Below are positions 33,988 to 43,346 of a stretch of DNA of 51,741 nt, one piece after another. The DNA comes from Shewanella surugensis. GTDB taxonomy: Bacteria; Pseudomonadota; Gammaproteobacteria; Enterobacterales; Shewanellaceae. Position 1 is the stretch's first letter. Every line of letters begins with the position of its first letter. Under the pieces are notes generated by a model. That model made no database searches. It saw only the letters and a program-made list of their open reading frames with translations, and was not told the origin of the DNA. The position numbers and the translations under genes are program-made. The stretch is taken from assembly GCF_023284005.1 (NCBI RefSeq), contig NZ_JAKIKS010000031.1, positions 1 to 51,741 on the forward strand. Direction: 5' to 3'.

Positions 33988-35319
33988 TTATGTTTCTGCT
34001 TGGTAACCTAGACTTTCGGCTAATAGTTTTAGCTGTTCAAGACTGTGGGTGCGATCGGCTTTAAGTTCACTGTCTTGACGTAGAAAAGCGGCCATATTGG
34101 GCGCAGATTGTACTGCGAGATCCATTTCTGGATCTTGTCCGGCTTGATAACCGCCTAATGGTAATAGCTCTTTAACTTCATTGAAGCGACTGTTTAAATG
34201 TCTAAAACGTTGACCTTGGGCTAATGTTTCTTTACTGGCTATGTGGGTGGCTAATCGACTCACTGAGGCCCCAATATCGATAGCTGGGAAATGGCCTTTC
34301 TCGGCGAGAGCTCTGCTCAGAACTATGTGCCCATCCAAAATGGCTCGCGCCGAATCTGCGACAGGATCTTGTTGATCGTCACCTTCAGTTAATACCGTAT
34401 AAAAAGCGGTTAAAGTACCATCGGGATGCTGACCATTACCGGCCATTTCAACGAGGCTGGGTAATTGCGCAAAGGCTGAAGGCGGATAACCTTTGGTGGC
34501 GGGTGGTTCCCCTAAACTCAGTGCGATTTCGCGTTGTGCCTGAGCGTAACGGGTTAATGAATCAACCAGTAATAACACTTGTTTACCTTGATCGCGAAAG
34601 GCGGTGGCGATGTGATGACTCAGGCGCATGGCTCGTAGACGCATCAAAGGGGTGGTATCGGCTGGTGCGGCAATCACGACAGCCCGCTTTCGACCTTCTT
34701 CACCCAAGGCTTCTTCGATAAATTCTCGCACTTCACGGCCACGTTCACCGATAAGACCGACCACAATGACATCGGCTTCGGTAAAGCGGGTCATCATGGC
34801 AAGCAGTACGCTCTTACCTACGCCTGATCCGGCAAATAATCCTAATCTTTGACCTCGTCCGATAGGAAGTAGAGCATTGATGGCGCGAATGCCGACATCT
34901 AATGGTTCACGGATAGGTTTACGCAGGAGGGGATTATTGATTTGATGACGGAGCGGAATATAGCTGACATTATCCAGTGTTCCCAGTGCGTCTAAAGGTT
35001 GCCCTAAACCGTCGATCACGCGGCCAAGAAGGCCGCTGCCTACGGGGATTTGGCAGCGCTGTGCTAAAGGAATGACGCGGGCGCCAGGCATGAGGCCTGA
35101 TGTATGCTCGATTGGCATAAGACACAAGGTCTCTTTATGAAACCCAACGACCTCAGCTTCAATGAGTTGTCCGTCTCGACATTCAATGTGACAGCGATCA
35201 CCCGTTCCAAGTTGACAACCAATGGCCTCAAGCAGTAAGCCATTGACTCGTGTGAGTCGGCCATAGACTTGTGCCACTGGCACCGTCGGCCAATCTTGAG
35301 CATTAAGATCAGGCTTCAC
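33988..35319 (-). CDS. fliI: FliI, flagellar export ATPase
   Basis: A protein of 443 residues from a GTG at 35319 that overlaps the fliH stop; AGAGGAA precedes it. The frame extends to 35373, but that start lies well inside fliH. Walker A GLFAGSGVGKSVLL, Walker B region VLLLVDSLTRYAQAQREIALSLGEPPATKGYPPSAF, and ERGREVREFIEE are typical of type III export ATPases. The fold is related to the F1 beta subunit. It works with FliH and FliJ at the base of the export gate. Confidence 0.97.
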   Translation of the reverse strand: MKPDLNAQDWPTVPVAQVYGRLTRVNGLLLEAIGCQLGTGDRCHIECRDGQLIEAEVVGFHKETLCLMPIEHTSGLMPGARVIPLAQRCQIPVGSGLLGRVIDGLGQPLDALGTLDNVSYIPLRHQINNPLLRKPIREPLDVGIRAINALLPIGRGQRLGLFAGSGVGKSVLLAMMTRFTEADVIVVGLIGERGREVREFIEEALGEEGRKRAVVIAAPADTTPLMRLRAMRLSHHIATAFRDQGKQVLLLVDSLTRYAQAQREIALSLGEPPATKGYPPSAFAQLPSLVEMAGNGQHPDGTLTAFYTVLTEGDDQQDPVADSARAILDGHIVLSRALAEKGHFPAIDIGASVSRLATHIASKETLAQGQRFRHLNSRFNEVKELLPLGGYQAGQDPEMDLAVQSAPNMAAFLRQDSELKADRTHSLEQLKLLAESLGYQAET

Positions 35320-36055
35320 TGGCTTCCTCTTTTGTATCAGCGAGTAAATCCACTTGTTGGAGTTTAGCTTCAACTTGTGTCATGCAAGCGTTGAGTCGGG
35401 TTTCTATCGATGCATCGGCATCGGATTTATCGCTGACAATACGACAGCCTCCGGCACTGATGGCAGGATCGGCAATTAACACCCAGTCTTTGACTTTATC
35501 AGCAGCCAATTCTTTTAGCTTTTCAACGGCACTTGGCTCAAGGTGTATTTTGACATCCGATTGACGATCAGGCAGTGCGGCCAGAGTCTCTTCAATCAAA
35601 GATAAAATTTGTTGTGGCTGTAAGGTTAACTCACAGCGGATCACTTGTTGAGATACTCGACGAACCAGCTCCAAAATTAAATTTTGTTGTTGATTAATCT
35701 GTTGTGTATGACCTTCTTCGAGTAAGGACTTTAAGGCACCTAATGGGGCAATTAAGCTATTGAGTTGATCGTCAATGCTATCTTTACCTTTCAGTTGACC
35801 TTCGATGCGGCCTTGGTTAAATCCAATCGCATGGCCTGAAACGCGACCTTCTTCAGAGCCTGATCCAAAGCCAGCTTCATGTCCCTTTTGTACACCTTCG
35901 TCATATCCCTTGTCGAACGCTTGTTGGTAGTCTTCCCACCCGGGTGAATTTTCATCACTATTATGGGGCTGGATCAAAGGTGCAAATCGATGACGACGGG
36001 CAAGATCCCCTTTAAGGCGCCAGCGAGGGTCGAGTTTGTTGGTTTTTACAGACAT
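35309..36055 (-). CDS. fliH: FliH, negative regulator of the export ATPase
   Basis: A protein of 248 residues. It has the N-terminal charged region, the glycine-rich repeat helix FDKGYDEGVQKGHEAGFGSGSEEGRVSGHAIGFNQGRIEGQLKGK typical of FliH, and the C-terminal VIRCELTLQPQQILSLIEETLAALP with AGGCRI. The stop shares one base region with fliG upstream and overlaps fliI downstream, so translation is coupled through fliG-fliH-fliI. Confidence 0.94.
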   Translation of the reverse strand: MSVKTNKLDPRWRLKGDLARRHRFAPLIQPHNSDENSPGWEDYQQAFDKGYDEGVQKGHEAGFGSGSEEGRVSGHAIGFNQGRIEGQLKGKDSIDDQLNSLIAPLGALKSLLEEGHTQQINQQQNLILELVRRVSQQVIRCELTLQPQQILSLIEETLAALPDRQSDVKIHLEPSAVEKLKELAADKVKDWVLIADPAISAGGCRIVSDKSDADASIETRLNACMTQVEAKLQQVDLLADTKEEASEA

Positions 36056-37080
36056 TATTCGACCACCTGTTCTTCGAAGAGTTGTAGTTCTATTTCACCG
36101 TCATCCATCATTTGTTTCGCGAGTTCCATGATCTCTTTACGTGCGGAGATAGCTTGACTTAATGGAACGGCACCAATGGCATCGATTTGGGTTTCAATGG
36201 CCGATGACATACGTTTTGGTAAGGCATCGAGTAAGGTATTTTTCAATGATGGCTCAATACCTTTAAGGGCGAGTGCCAACATCTCGGGTGGTACAATCGC
36301 CATTATTTCTTGTAAGGTTTCAGGCTTTTGACGACCTAAGATGATGAAGTCAAACATGTTATCGGCAACATTGGTTGCTAATTGTGAATCATGTAATTTA
36401 ATCATCTCCATCAATTGCTCTCGATCGCCATCGAAGCGGTTTAAAATATCAGCCACTTGACGAATACCGGCTATTTGAGTGTGGCTTTTTTCCATGGCGA
36501 TAAGCATGCAACGCTCAACAAGCTGACGTAATTCATCAACCACATCTCGGTCTAATTCACCTAACTGTGCGATACGAATTAAGACCTCATCATGGCCCTC
36601 AGAAGGCAGGCTTTGTAAGACTTGCGCGGCACTTTCTGGCGGTAAAAGGCCTAATAAAACCGCTTGAAGTTGGCTGTGCTCATGGGTTATTTCCCGCGCT
36701 AATAGTTGTGGGTCGACCCATTCTAAGCGTTTCACTAAGGTTTTAATTTCATCACCATAGATACTGTCTATAAGGCTTTTCGCGACGCGGTCGCCTAAAG
36801 CTAGATCTAAGGTTTTTTGTAAGTAGGAACGAGATGCCTTGGCAATACCTGACTGTTCTTGGTATTTCATGAAGAAACGTCCGAGTACAGCATCGGCCTC
36901 TTGCTGAGTGATACTTGATAGGCGCGCCATCTTATGACTCAAGTGTTGTACATCGGTTCTATCGAGATGTGCCATAACCTGAGATGCGCCTTTTTCTCCC
37001 ATGCTGAGCAGCAACATGGCTGCTTGTTCATGGTTATCCATTTTTATTCCAAGTTCGTTCTTATTCACTTTGTTCGCCAC
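36055..37080 (-). CDS. fliG: FliG, flagellar switch/rotor protein
   Basis: A protein of 341 residues from a GTG at 37080; an ATG at 37041 (MDNHEQAAMLLLSMGE) is an alternative. It has the FliG N domain, the middle EHSQLQAVLLGLLPPESAAQVLQSLP with the EHPQ-like motif, and the C-terminal rotor domain containing LALKGIEPSLKNTLLDALPKRMS, where the charged residues that meet the stator lie. It binds the FliF ring and FliM. The 115-bp gap to fliF holds a strong stem-loop. Confidence 0.95.
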   Translation of the reverse strand: MANKVNKNELGIKMDNHEQAAMLLLSMGEKGASQVMAHLDRTDVQHLSHKMARLSSITQQEADAVLGRFFMKYQEQSGIAKASRSYLQKTLDLALGDRVAKSLIDSIYGDEIKTLVKRLEWVDPQLLAREITHEHSQLQAVLLGLLPPESAAQVLQSLPSEGHDEVLIRIAQLGELDRDVVDELRQLVERCMLIAMEKSHTQIAGIRQVADILNRFDGDREQLMEMIKLHDSQLATNVADNMFDFIILGRQKPETLQEIMAIVPPEMLALALKGIEPSLKNTLLDALPKRMSSAIETQIDAIGAVPLSQAISARKEIMELAKQMMDDGEIELQLFEEQVVE

Positions 37081-37091
37081 CTATCTTTTTT

Positions 37092-37147
37092 GCTCTATCG
37101 CCATGCTTCAACTCTGGAGATCGTGTGAGTTTCATGTGCGATAGAGC
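37092..37147 (-). other. Intra-operon stem-loop between fliF and fliG
   Basis: A perfect outer stem GCTCTATCGC / GCGATAGAGC, with inner complementary elements CATG and AACTC / GAGTT in the loop. It could fold into one long hairpin of about 56 nt. Confidence 0.65.
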
Positions 37148-37195
37148 GGTCATTTATTGTCAATGTCAAGTTTGGTTGTAATGTAAAACAAATAC

Positions 37196-38914
37196 TTAAC
37201 TGTTTGACTCGTTACCTCTTTCACCAATCCAGTTGGAAATCACTTCTGCGACTCTTGCTGGCTCTTCATTGGCAAGTAGGCTGAGGTGTTCCATTTTTAC
37301 TGTTAGTGGCGAGCTCGGCTCAGGTAAACCTTGTCCTGCAATCCAATCGTTGTCGGCTGCCGCTTGGCTTAATCCCATTAACTGATCGGCTAACGCTTGA
37401 GAATCTTGTTGTTTACTGGTTGAACTGATCGCTGCTGGGGCAGGAGGTTCAACAGGTGCTGGAAGCGACTCTGGTCTGTCATTTTGATTCTTGTCTGCGG
37501 TACGTGTTAAATGGCTCACTAACGGACGCAGTACGAAGAAAATCAGTCCTAAACCGAGAATACCGCCCATCAAATAGCGTAAATAGGCTTGATAACCTTC
37601 TGCTTGCCACCAAGGCATGGGTTCAAAAACGGCACTGGCAACAGGGGCAAAGTTAAAGCTACTAATGCTAAATTGATCGCCGCGTTGTTCGGAATAACCA
37701 ATGGAGTCTTTTACCATGGTGCCCAATTGTGCTAGTTGGGCGTCGCTCCAACCCTTATCTCCCGCTGTTTGTCTATTAAGTAATACCGACACTGAGAGAT
37801 TTTCTAATTGCATTTGTTGATAGCGAGTGTGCTTAACTGAGCGGCCCACCTCAAACAGGCGACTCTCTTGTTGCTTTAGATTACGACGATTATTGGCGTT
37901 ATCTTTTTCATCTGTGGTGGGGGGTTGGTTACTTAATGCACCTGGAATACCGAGCTCCATTGCGGTGTTACTTTCATTGGTGCTTTGGTTTTCGGAGGTC
38001 ACGACCGTTTGAGGATCGAGTGATTCTTTGGTTTCTTCTACCTGATTAAAGTTCACTAAGGCTGAAATTTGTACTTGGAAGTTATCTTGCCCCAAGATTG
38101 GGCCGAGCATGCTTGAGGCACGATTAATTAAGCTTTGCTCTAATTCTTGAGTGTATTTTAATTGGCGATCTCTGGCTTGGGTTATGTCTTGATTCAGTGT
38201 GATGCCAGCGCTGAGATGATTGCCTTCTTGATCGACGATTTGTACACGTTCAGGCGTCATGCCCGTTACACTACCTGAAACCAAATTAGCAATAGATTCA
38301 ATTTGACCCGGTTGGATTTTGTTACCGGCATAAAGATCGAGCATGACAGAAGCGGAAGGCAATTCTGGTTGCTGACGAATGAAGAGGGTGCGTTTCGGAA
38401 TGGCTAAGTGCACTCTCGCCGTTCTCACCGCTTTCAAGGCCATAATCGTACGAGATAATTCGCCTTCTAGGCTGTGTCTGTATTTTGCCTGTTCCATAAA
38501 TTGGCTGGTGCCAATAGTAGAGCTATCTAGAGACTCCATGCCTGATGGCACTTTGGCTTTTACACCCCGAGCAGCGAGTAGCATTCTGGCTTTACCGAGC
38601 TTATCTTCCTGTACTAGCACTAAACCTGTATTCGCTTCAAGGCGATAGGGAATGCCTTCAGCTTCTAATACTTCGATGATTTTCGATGTTTCAACGGTTT
38701 CTTGTTGGCCGTATAAAGGACGATAGCCTTGGCTTGCAGTCCAGAGCAGTAAGACGATGACGCAGGCAACAATAGTCGCTAATACGGCAAGTAATAATAC
38801 TTGACGATCACCTTGATTAAATTGGTGCCATTTCTTTAGCCACTTGGCTAGCAGCTCTGACTTCTGACTAACATCGGCCGTATTGGGGCTAGGTTGAGCG
38901 ATAGTTGTTGACAT
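37196..38914 (-). CDS. fliF: FliF, flagellar MS-ring protein
   Basis: A protein of 572 residues. TM1 is at about residues 43-63, followed by the ring-building region QGYRPLYGQQ, EAEGIPYRLE, and SLEGELSRTIMALKAVRTARVHLAIPKRTLFIR. The second TM is at about residues 447-468 (YLMGGILGLGLIFFVLRPLV), and the cytoplasmic C-terminus (EEPARVAEVISNWI) binds FliG. It nucleates basal body assembly in the inner membrane. Confidence 0.97.
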   Translation of the reverse strand: MSTTIAQPSPNTADVSQKSELLAKWLKKWHQFNQGDRQVLLLAVLATIVACVIVLLLWTASQGYRPLYGQQETVETSKIIEVLEAEGIPYRLEANTGLVLVQEDKLGKARMLLAARGVKAKVPSGMESLDSSTIGTSQFMEQAKYRHSLEGELSRTIMALKAVRTARVHLAIPKRTLFIRQQPELPSASVMLDLYAGNKIQPGQIESIANLVSGSVTGMTPERVQIVDQEGNHLSAGITLNQDITQARDRQLKYTQELEQSLINRASSMLGPILGQDNFQVQISALVNFNQVEETKESLDPQTVVTSENQSTNESNTAMELGIPGALSNQPPTTDEKDNANNRRNLKQQESRLFEVGRSVKHTRYQQMQLENLSVSVLLNRQTAGDKGWSDAQLAQLGTMVKDSIGYSEQRGDQFSISSFNFAPVASAVFEPMPWWQAEGYQAYLRYLMGGILGLGLIFFVLRPLVSHLTRTADKNQNDRPESLPAPVEPPAPAAISSTSKQQDSQALADQLMGLSQAAADNDWIAGQGLPEPSSPLTVKMEHLSLLANEEPARVAEVISNWIGERGNESNS

Positions 38915-38948
38915 TGTTATTTTAAACCTTCCATAAAATCCATGTTTA

Positions 38949-38969
38949 TATTGTTGATTTCAAACAATA
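38949..38969 (-). other. Intra-operon stem-loop between fliE and fliF
   Basis: A 7-bp stem TATTGTT / AACAATA with a 7-nt loop in the 97-bp gap. It is AT-rich and therefore weak. Confidence 0.35.
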
Positions 38970-39011
38970 ATGAATTATTTAGCTGTGGAGCATGTTCAAA
39001 TTCAGCTTCAG

Positions 39012-39350
39012 TTAGACAGGCATTTTCATGACTTCATCAAAGGCCTGAACTAAGCGATTTCTTATTTGGATCATGGTGGAAAAAGATAATGAGGCTTTTT
39101 GGCTAGCGACCATAGCGCCGACTAAATCATCACTTTGTCCGCTGTCGACCGCTTTCATTAATGCAGAAGACACATTTTGATCGGTGTTGACGGCCGCGAC
39201 TTTTTCTTTCATTACTTCAGTAAATGAAGGCGCTTGAATGCCGTGATCTTTAGGATTTGGGGCTATTTTTATTGCGCCTTTTGCCATTTCGGTATGAATA
39301 CTCAAGGTATTCATCATGGCTTGAGGATTAATTGAAGTTCCAATTGACAT
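39012..39350 (-). CDS. fliE: FliE, MS ring-rod adaptor
   Basis: A protein of 112 residues. The conserved end VGAMVASQKASLSFSTMIQIRNRLVQAFDEVMKMPV is the FliE signature (QKASLSF... R-N-K-x-x-x-AY-x-E-x-MxM). The centre has APSFTEVMKEKVAAVN. It links the MS ring to the proximal rod and is one of the first export substrates. It lies between lafK and fliF. Confidence 0.95.
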   Translation of the reverse strand: MSIGTSINPQAMMNTLSIHTEMAKGAIKIAPNPKDHGIQAPSFTEVMKEKVAAVNTDQNVSSALMKAVDSGQSDDLVGAMVASQKASLSFSTMIQIRNRLVQAFDEVMKMPV

Positions 39351-39392
39351 ATGCGGTTCCTGCCTTAACTAAATAATTTTGAAGATCAATGA

Positions 39393-40712
39393 CTAAGCTG
39401 CGTGTCCACTGCGTGTTAATGCTTGATCTATATTTATTCCTTCTTCTCGCATTTGCGCTAATTTATAGCGTAGTGCGCGTGTCGTCATACCGAGAGCTTG
39501 TGCGCTTTGGCTGCGATGGCCATTAAATTGCTTCAGGGTATCCAAAATAAATTGAAATTCTGCCTGGCGTTTGGATGCCTTTAAACCTTGTTCATTTTGT
39601 TTGACTTTGACTAGGCCAGTATGGGGGAGATGGGCTAATCCTAAGTCGGCAACTTGCAAGGCTTGTCCACGGCGCATCACTAAGGCACGTTGGATGGTAT
39701 TTTCCAATTCCCTGACATTGCCAGGCCAATCATGGCAAGTGAGTCTTTGTTTCGCTTGTTCACTGAAATAACATGCTTGAGTGCCCGCAAAATGCCGGTA
39801 TTTTGTTAAGAAATGCTCGGCAAGTGGTAAAATATCTGATTTTCTATCTCTTAATGGACTCACTTTTAGCGGTAATACGTCGAGACGATAAAAAAGATCT
39901 TCCCTGAATTCACCGTTTTTGACGGCTTTATGAAGATCTTTATTGGTTGCGGCAATGATACGGACATCGAGTGGAATGGATTTATGCCCACCCAAGCGTT
40001 CAACTTCTCTTTCTTGCAGGACGCGCAATAGTTTTGATTGCAAGTTGAGTGGCATTTCTCCAATTTCATCAAGCATTAAGGTGCCACCATTAGCGATTTC
40101 AAACTTTCCAGGCTGCTCAGCATGTGCGCCTGTGAATGCCCCTTTGACATGGCCAAAAAGAATTGATTCTAAAATACTTTCTGGGATGGCTGCACAGTTA
40201 ACGGCGATGAAAGGTTGATCGGCACGTGATGAATGGCGGTGAATATACCGAGCCAAAGGTTCTTTACCCGTACCACTTTCACCGGTGAGTAAAATTCCGG
40301 CTTCAGTGGTGGCGGCTCTGTGCGCTAACATTAATAATTGACGGCTGACTGGGGCTGCAACAACAAGATGTATATCGGGTTGCTCTAAACGCCTTAATCT
40401 ATGCAGTAATGAACTGACTTGTTCAGCATCGAGTGGCAAGAGTAAATAATCTTGTACACCAGCATGCATCGCCGCTGCCGCTAAATCAGTTTGCTCAGGA
40501 TCGAGTAAGGCGATTTGATTTTTGGCTGGGTATTGGGCGAGCGTTTTGGCGACATTATCGCAAGTACTGTTTGACAGGTTGATTAATGATAACCAAGGTG
40601 TGGCTTCATTGACTTGCCATTGAGCAAACCCTTGCAAGGCTAAGTTTTTAAGGCCGGGTGCAGATAATGTTGCATCGACAAGTCTAAATGAGGTCATTTT
40701 AGTATGTGGCAT
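39393..40712 (-). CDS. lafK: LafK-type sigma54-dependent flagellar activator
   Basis: A protein of 439 residues from the ATG at 40712 (CTGGAG upstream; the first 14 bp overlap the motY 3' end). The AAA+ domain has Walker A GESGTGKE, the sigma54-contact GAFTGA, Walker B TLMLDEIGEMPL, and RDRKSDILPLAEHFL. A Fis-type helix-turn-helix ends the protein (RSQSAQALGMTTRALRYKLAQM). The N-terminal 110 residues resemble a receiver fold but show no acceptor aspartate at the expected strand (PWLSLINLS). It is the likely activator of the sigma54-like flgB promoter and of other middle genes. Confidence 0.9.
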   Translation of the reverse strand: MPHTKMTSFRLVDATLSAPGLKNLALQGFAQWQVNEATPWLSLINLSNSTCDNVAKTLAQYPAKNQIALLDPEQTDLAAAAMHAGVQDYLLLPLDAEQVSSLLHRLRRLEQPDIHLVVAAPVSRQLLMLAHRAATTEAGILLTGESGTGKEPLARYIHRHSSRADQPFIAVNCAAIPESILESILFGHVKGAFTGAHAEQPGKFEIANGGTLMLDEIGEMPLNLQSKLLRVLQEREVERLGGHKSIPLDVRIIAATNKDLHKAVKNGEFREDLFYRLDVLPLKVSPLRDRKSDILPLAEHFLTKYRHFAGTQACYFSEQAKQRLTCHDWPGNVRELENTIQRALVMRRGQALQVADLGLAHLPHTGLVKVKQNEQGLKASKRQAEFQFILDTLKQFNGHRSQSAQALGMTTRALRYKLAQMREEGINIDQALTRSGHAA

Positions 40713-41613
40713 TGATTTTATCTCCAGTTGCAGTTTGGGCAACTCGAGTCGATGCTTTAACTAGGCGAACGGTGACACGTCGATTGTAGAGTCGTCCTTT
40801 ATCATTGTTATTGCTGGCTTTTGGTGCTCTTGCACCGTGATTACGTACTTGGATCATCTTGCTGCTTAATCCGAGCTCCACTAGACGTGATGCGATTTCA
40901 TCGGCGCGTTCTTTACTGAGCACGAGATTGGCAAGGTGCTCACCCACTGCATCGGCATGTCCATCAACGAGAATTTCTTTTATGCTGCTATCGGCAAGTA
41001 CATAGCGCACGATGGCATTGAGATCGATATCTTGGTGACTGTTAAGTTGGCTTGATCCAGTCTCAAATTGAAAATCGATACGACGTACATAAGAAAAGGG
41101 TTTAGGCAGTAATGCTTGTCTGCAGTGCCTGAATTGATTGACCACAGCTTTGGTGTTAACGGCGCTGGCATTGACTTGGTATATGGCACCATTATCGCTA
41201 GTGATGTTGACTTGCCAAGATTGGCCCTGATCGAGTCCTTCTAAAAATGGATTAATATTATTTTGGCTCGTTGCCGTGTTGCCTAACCACCAGAGCTGTG
41301 TGCTGTGATGATCAGTTTGCTGGGTAAGTTGCCATGGCGATGCGATAACGTGTGCTTGGCTTTGTTTGTTATTCAGCGACAACCAATCGGTATTGAGCTG
41401 TAATTTGAGCTCTTCACCGGGGAGGGCGATGAGTTTCAATTGTCCAAAACCTTGTATCTTATGTTGAAGCTGACAATAAAATACATCGCCACTAAAATTC
41501 CATTTAGCTTGTTCAAATGGTGTTTGATAATGTGTGACTGCAGCGCTGGCACTATTAGGAATAGCCAAATAAACAAACAGCATGCAGATTAATTTATGAG
41601 CTGACGCTTTCAC
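40699..41613 (-). CDS. motY: MotY-like T-ring protein with OmpA domain
   Basis: A protein of 304 residues from a GTG with AAAAGGG upstream. Signal peptide KASAHKLICMLFVYLAIPNSASA. The N-terminal half is a MotY-like domain (THYQTPFEQAKWNFSGDVFYCQLQHKIQGFG). The C-terminal OmpA-like peptidoglycan-binding domain has RIDFQFETGSSQLN, VDGHADAVGEHLANLVLSKERADEIASRL, and NNDKGRLYNRRVTVRL. MotY forms the T ring and holds stators in Vibrio-type motors. It is the first gene of the motY-lafK-fliEFGHIJ operon, as in the V. parahaemolyticus lateral set. Confidence 0.92.
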   Translation of the reverse strand: MKASAHKLICMLFVYLAIPNSASAAVTHYQTPFEQAKWNFSGDVFYCQLQHKIQGFGQLKLIALPGEELKLQLNTDWLSLNNKQSQAHVIASPWQLTQQTDHHSTQLWWLGNTATSQNNINPFLEGLDQGQSWQVNITSDNGAIYQVNASAVNTKAVVNQFRHCRQALLPKPFSYVRRIDFQFETGSSQLNSHQDIDLNAIVRYVLADSSIKEILVDGHADAVGEHLANLVLSKERADEIASRLVELGLSSKMIQVRNHGARAPKASNNNDKGRLYNRRVTVRLVKASTRVAQTATGDKINATY

Positions 41614-42169
41614 TGATTCAGTTCCCTTTTATTTATTACTTCAACAACAAGGTAATTTATATTTATCGTTATTAACTAAGAGTGAGCTTATTGACTCGGT
41701 TATTCTCTTAATCAGTTGTGGTGTGTAATTAAACACGTAATATTAATTCATGTAAAATGATTTCTGTTAAATAATAAGATATTTATTTATTTAAGTCTAT
41801 AATCATTATTAACTTGATGGAAATATTATTTATATAAAAGTGGTAGTAATGAATTATTTTAATAATCTAGTTTTTATATTTGATTAATTTTCATTCTCTA
41901 TTTGTTTTTTTTAAAATGAGTGTCATTTTTTACACTTCTTTGTTTGTTTTAATTGTTTGTTTTTACTTGGTATTATTATTTTATAAAATATTTTTTATAA
42001 ATAATTAAAGTTTTCAGACTTTTTGCCGATAGCCAGTTTCATGGCTTTAGTATAGGCTGTTATTTAGCATTAATTGCAAATTGTTATATATCTCGGGCTC
42101 ACTTCAATGTATATTCATCCTTCTCTTAAGTCATATTAAATGATTGGTGAGATAAAGTTGTACAAGAGC

Positions 42170-42200
42170 GTCATTATTTTGTCGAGTGTCATTTTAATAT
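42170..42200 (+). promoter_or_regulatory. Control-region repeat, copy A
   Basis: GTCATTATTTTGTC followed by GAGTGTCATTTTAATAT. This is the most diverged of three copies. Confidence 0.65.
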
Positions 42201-42285
42201 GCATTTTCACGGTTTTTCGATTAATTAACGGCAAGTGTTTTTGTGTTGATTAAGTAATCGTTTATTTTTCGTTAATAAAAATGGT

Positions 42286-42315
42286 GTCATATTTTTGTCA
42301 AACGTCAAATAATAT
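42286..42315 (+). promoter_or_regulatory. Control-region repeat, copy B
   Basis: GTCATATTTTTGTC followed by AAACGTCAAATAATAT, 116 bp after copy A. Confidence 0.7.
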
Positions 42316-42388
42316 AACAATTGTTGTTTAGTGATTATCTAGTATGGCTAGAATATCATTTTAATAAATAGTAACATTGTTTTTTGAC

Positions 42389-42419
42389 GTCATAATTTTG
42401 TCAAACGTCAATTTAATAT
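42389..42419 (+). promoter_or_regulatory. Control-region repeat, copy C
   Basis: GTCATAATTTTGTC followed by AAACGTCAATTTAATAT, 103 bp after copy B and 45 bp before the fliM start. GTC occurs three times in each copy, at offsets 0, 11 and 18. Confidence 0.7.
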
Positions 42420-42464
42420 AGATTGTTATTATTTTAATAATTAATTATTCAGTTTGGGATTGTA

Positions 42465-43346
42465 ATGAAAACAACTTCAAAAGCGAGTCTACTTAAACCT
42501 CATTCAGGTGTAAGAGTCAGACCTGTTGCACTCATTCAAGAGAAACTAGCGCGCAGTCGGTTACTTCTTCAAGTTGAGGCTTGTCATCGTTTGCTACTGG
42601 ATGCTGTCAATGGGGTATTAAACCCTATTGTTAGGCAAGGCCATCATGCTTTGTCCCATATTGGATTGTCTGAGCATAATCGTCCCATTGAGCCTGATTT
42701 AAACCAAGCTTGGTTTTTATTAAGTTATCATCGAGCGCCATTAGCTTGGTGGCGTATAGATAGATGCACTTTAGATCAACTTGCGAGTGGCTATTACGGT
42801 AGTTTAGCGAGTCCATTGAGTTCACCTTTACGTGCGCCTAGCCAATCTGAATATCGTTTAGCAAAGAAATTAATACTCGCAGCTTTGGCAGTGTTGCCCA
42901 CCACTGAGCTCGATGAAGAAGCATTAAAGTTGGAACTCGTTGCCAGTAACACGCCTATTGATGCGCCCGTTCAATGGGAACTGAGTTTCCCCAAAGAGCA
43001 TATCGCTCCATCAATGTTATTTTGTATGACCGAGAATCTATTGGGTTTAATGGCAGAGCAACCAAGCCAATACCAAGCTAATCCTGATTTATCAGAGAAA
43101 CTCTCTCATCGTTTAAGACAAATTCCGCTGAAAGTGTCATTAGAGCTGGGTCGCCAAAGTACGCCAGTGACGTCATTACATGCTTTAAAAGTGGGTGACG
43201 TATTACCGATTAACTTACATTCTCGCTGTCCTGTGACAGTGGGTAAACGCCCTTTATTTTACGCGTCTGTTCATACCCATGAGGGACAAATGGTCGCAAA
43301 ATTAACCCATGATGCCTATCAACAAGAGGATCCAAACAATGGCTGA
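42465..43346 (+). CDS. fliM: FliM, flagellar switch protein lacking the CheY-binding motif
   Basis: A protein of 293 residues, short for FliM (about 330). The N-terminus (MKTTSKASLLKPHSGVRVRP) lacks the LSQxEIDALL motif that binds phosphorylated CheY. The C-terminal SpoA domain is present (IPLKVSLELGRQSTPVTSLHALKVGDVLPIN). The middle domain is diverged. It forms the rotor C ring with FliG and FliN. It is the first gene of the fliMNPQR-flhBA operon behind the three-repeat control region. Its last 8 bp overlap fliN. Confidence 0.88.
   Translation: MKTTSKASLLKPHSGVRVRPVALIQEKLARSRLLLQVEACHRLLLDAVNGVLNPIVRQGHHALSHIGLSEHNRPIEPDLNQAWFLLSYHRAPLAWWRIDRCTLDQLASGYYGSLASPLSSPLRAPSQSEYRLAKKLILAALAVLPTTELDEEALKLELVASNTPIDAPVQWELSFPKEHIAPSMLFCMTENLLGLMAEQPSQYQANPDLSEKLSHRLRQIPLKVSLELGRQSTPVTSLHALKVGDVLPINLHSRCPVTVGKRPLFYASVHTHEGQMVAKLTHDAYQQEDPNNG

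Larger units (their letters stand above)
41614..42464. other. 850-bp divergent control region between motY and fliM
   Basis: Very AT-rich, no gene. The right half carries three copies of a roughly 31-bp repeat listed separately. A related TGAGTGTCATTTTTTACAC lies at about 41917. The promoters of both divergent operons must be here, but their boxes could not be fixed by eye. Confidence 0.7.

Noticed and set aside
42170..42419. CRISPR array
   Set aside because: Only three diverged copies with 72-86 bp between them, in an obvious divergent promoter region, and no cas genes.
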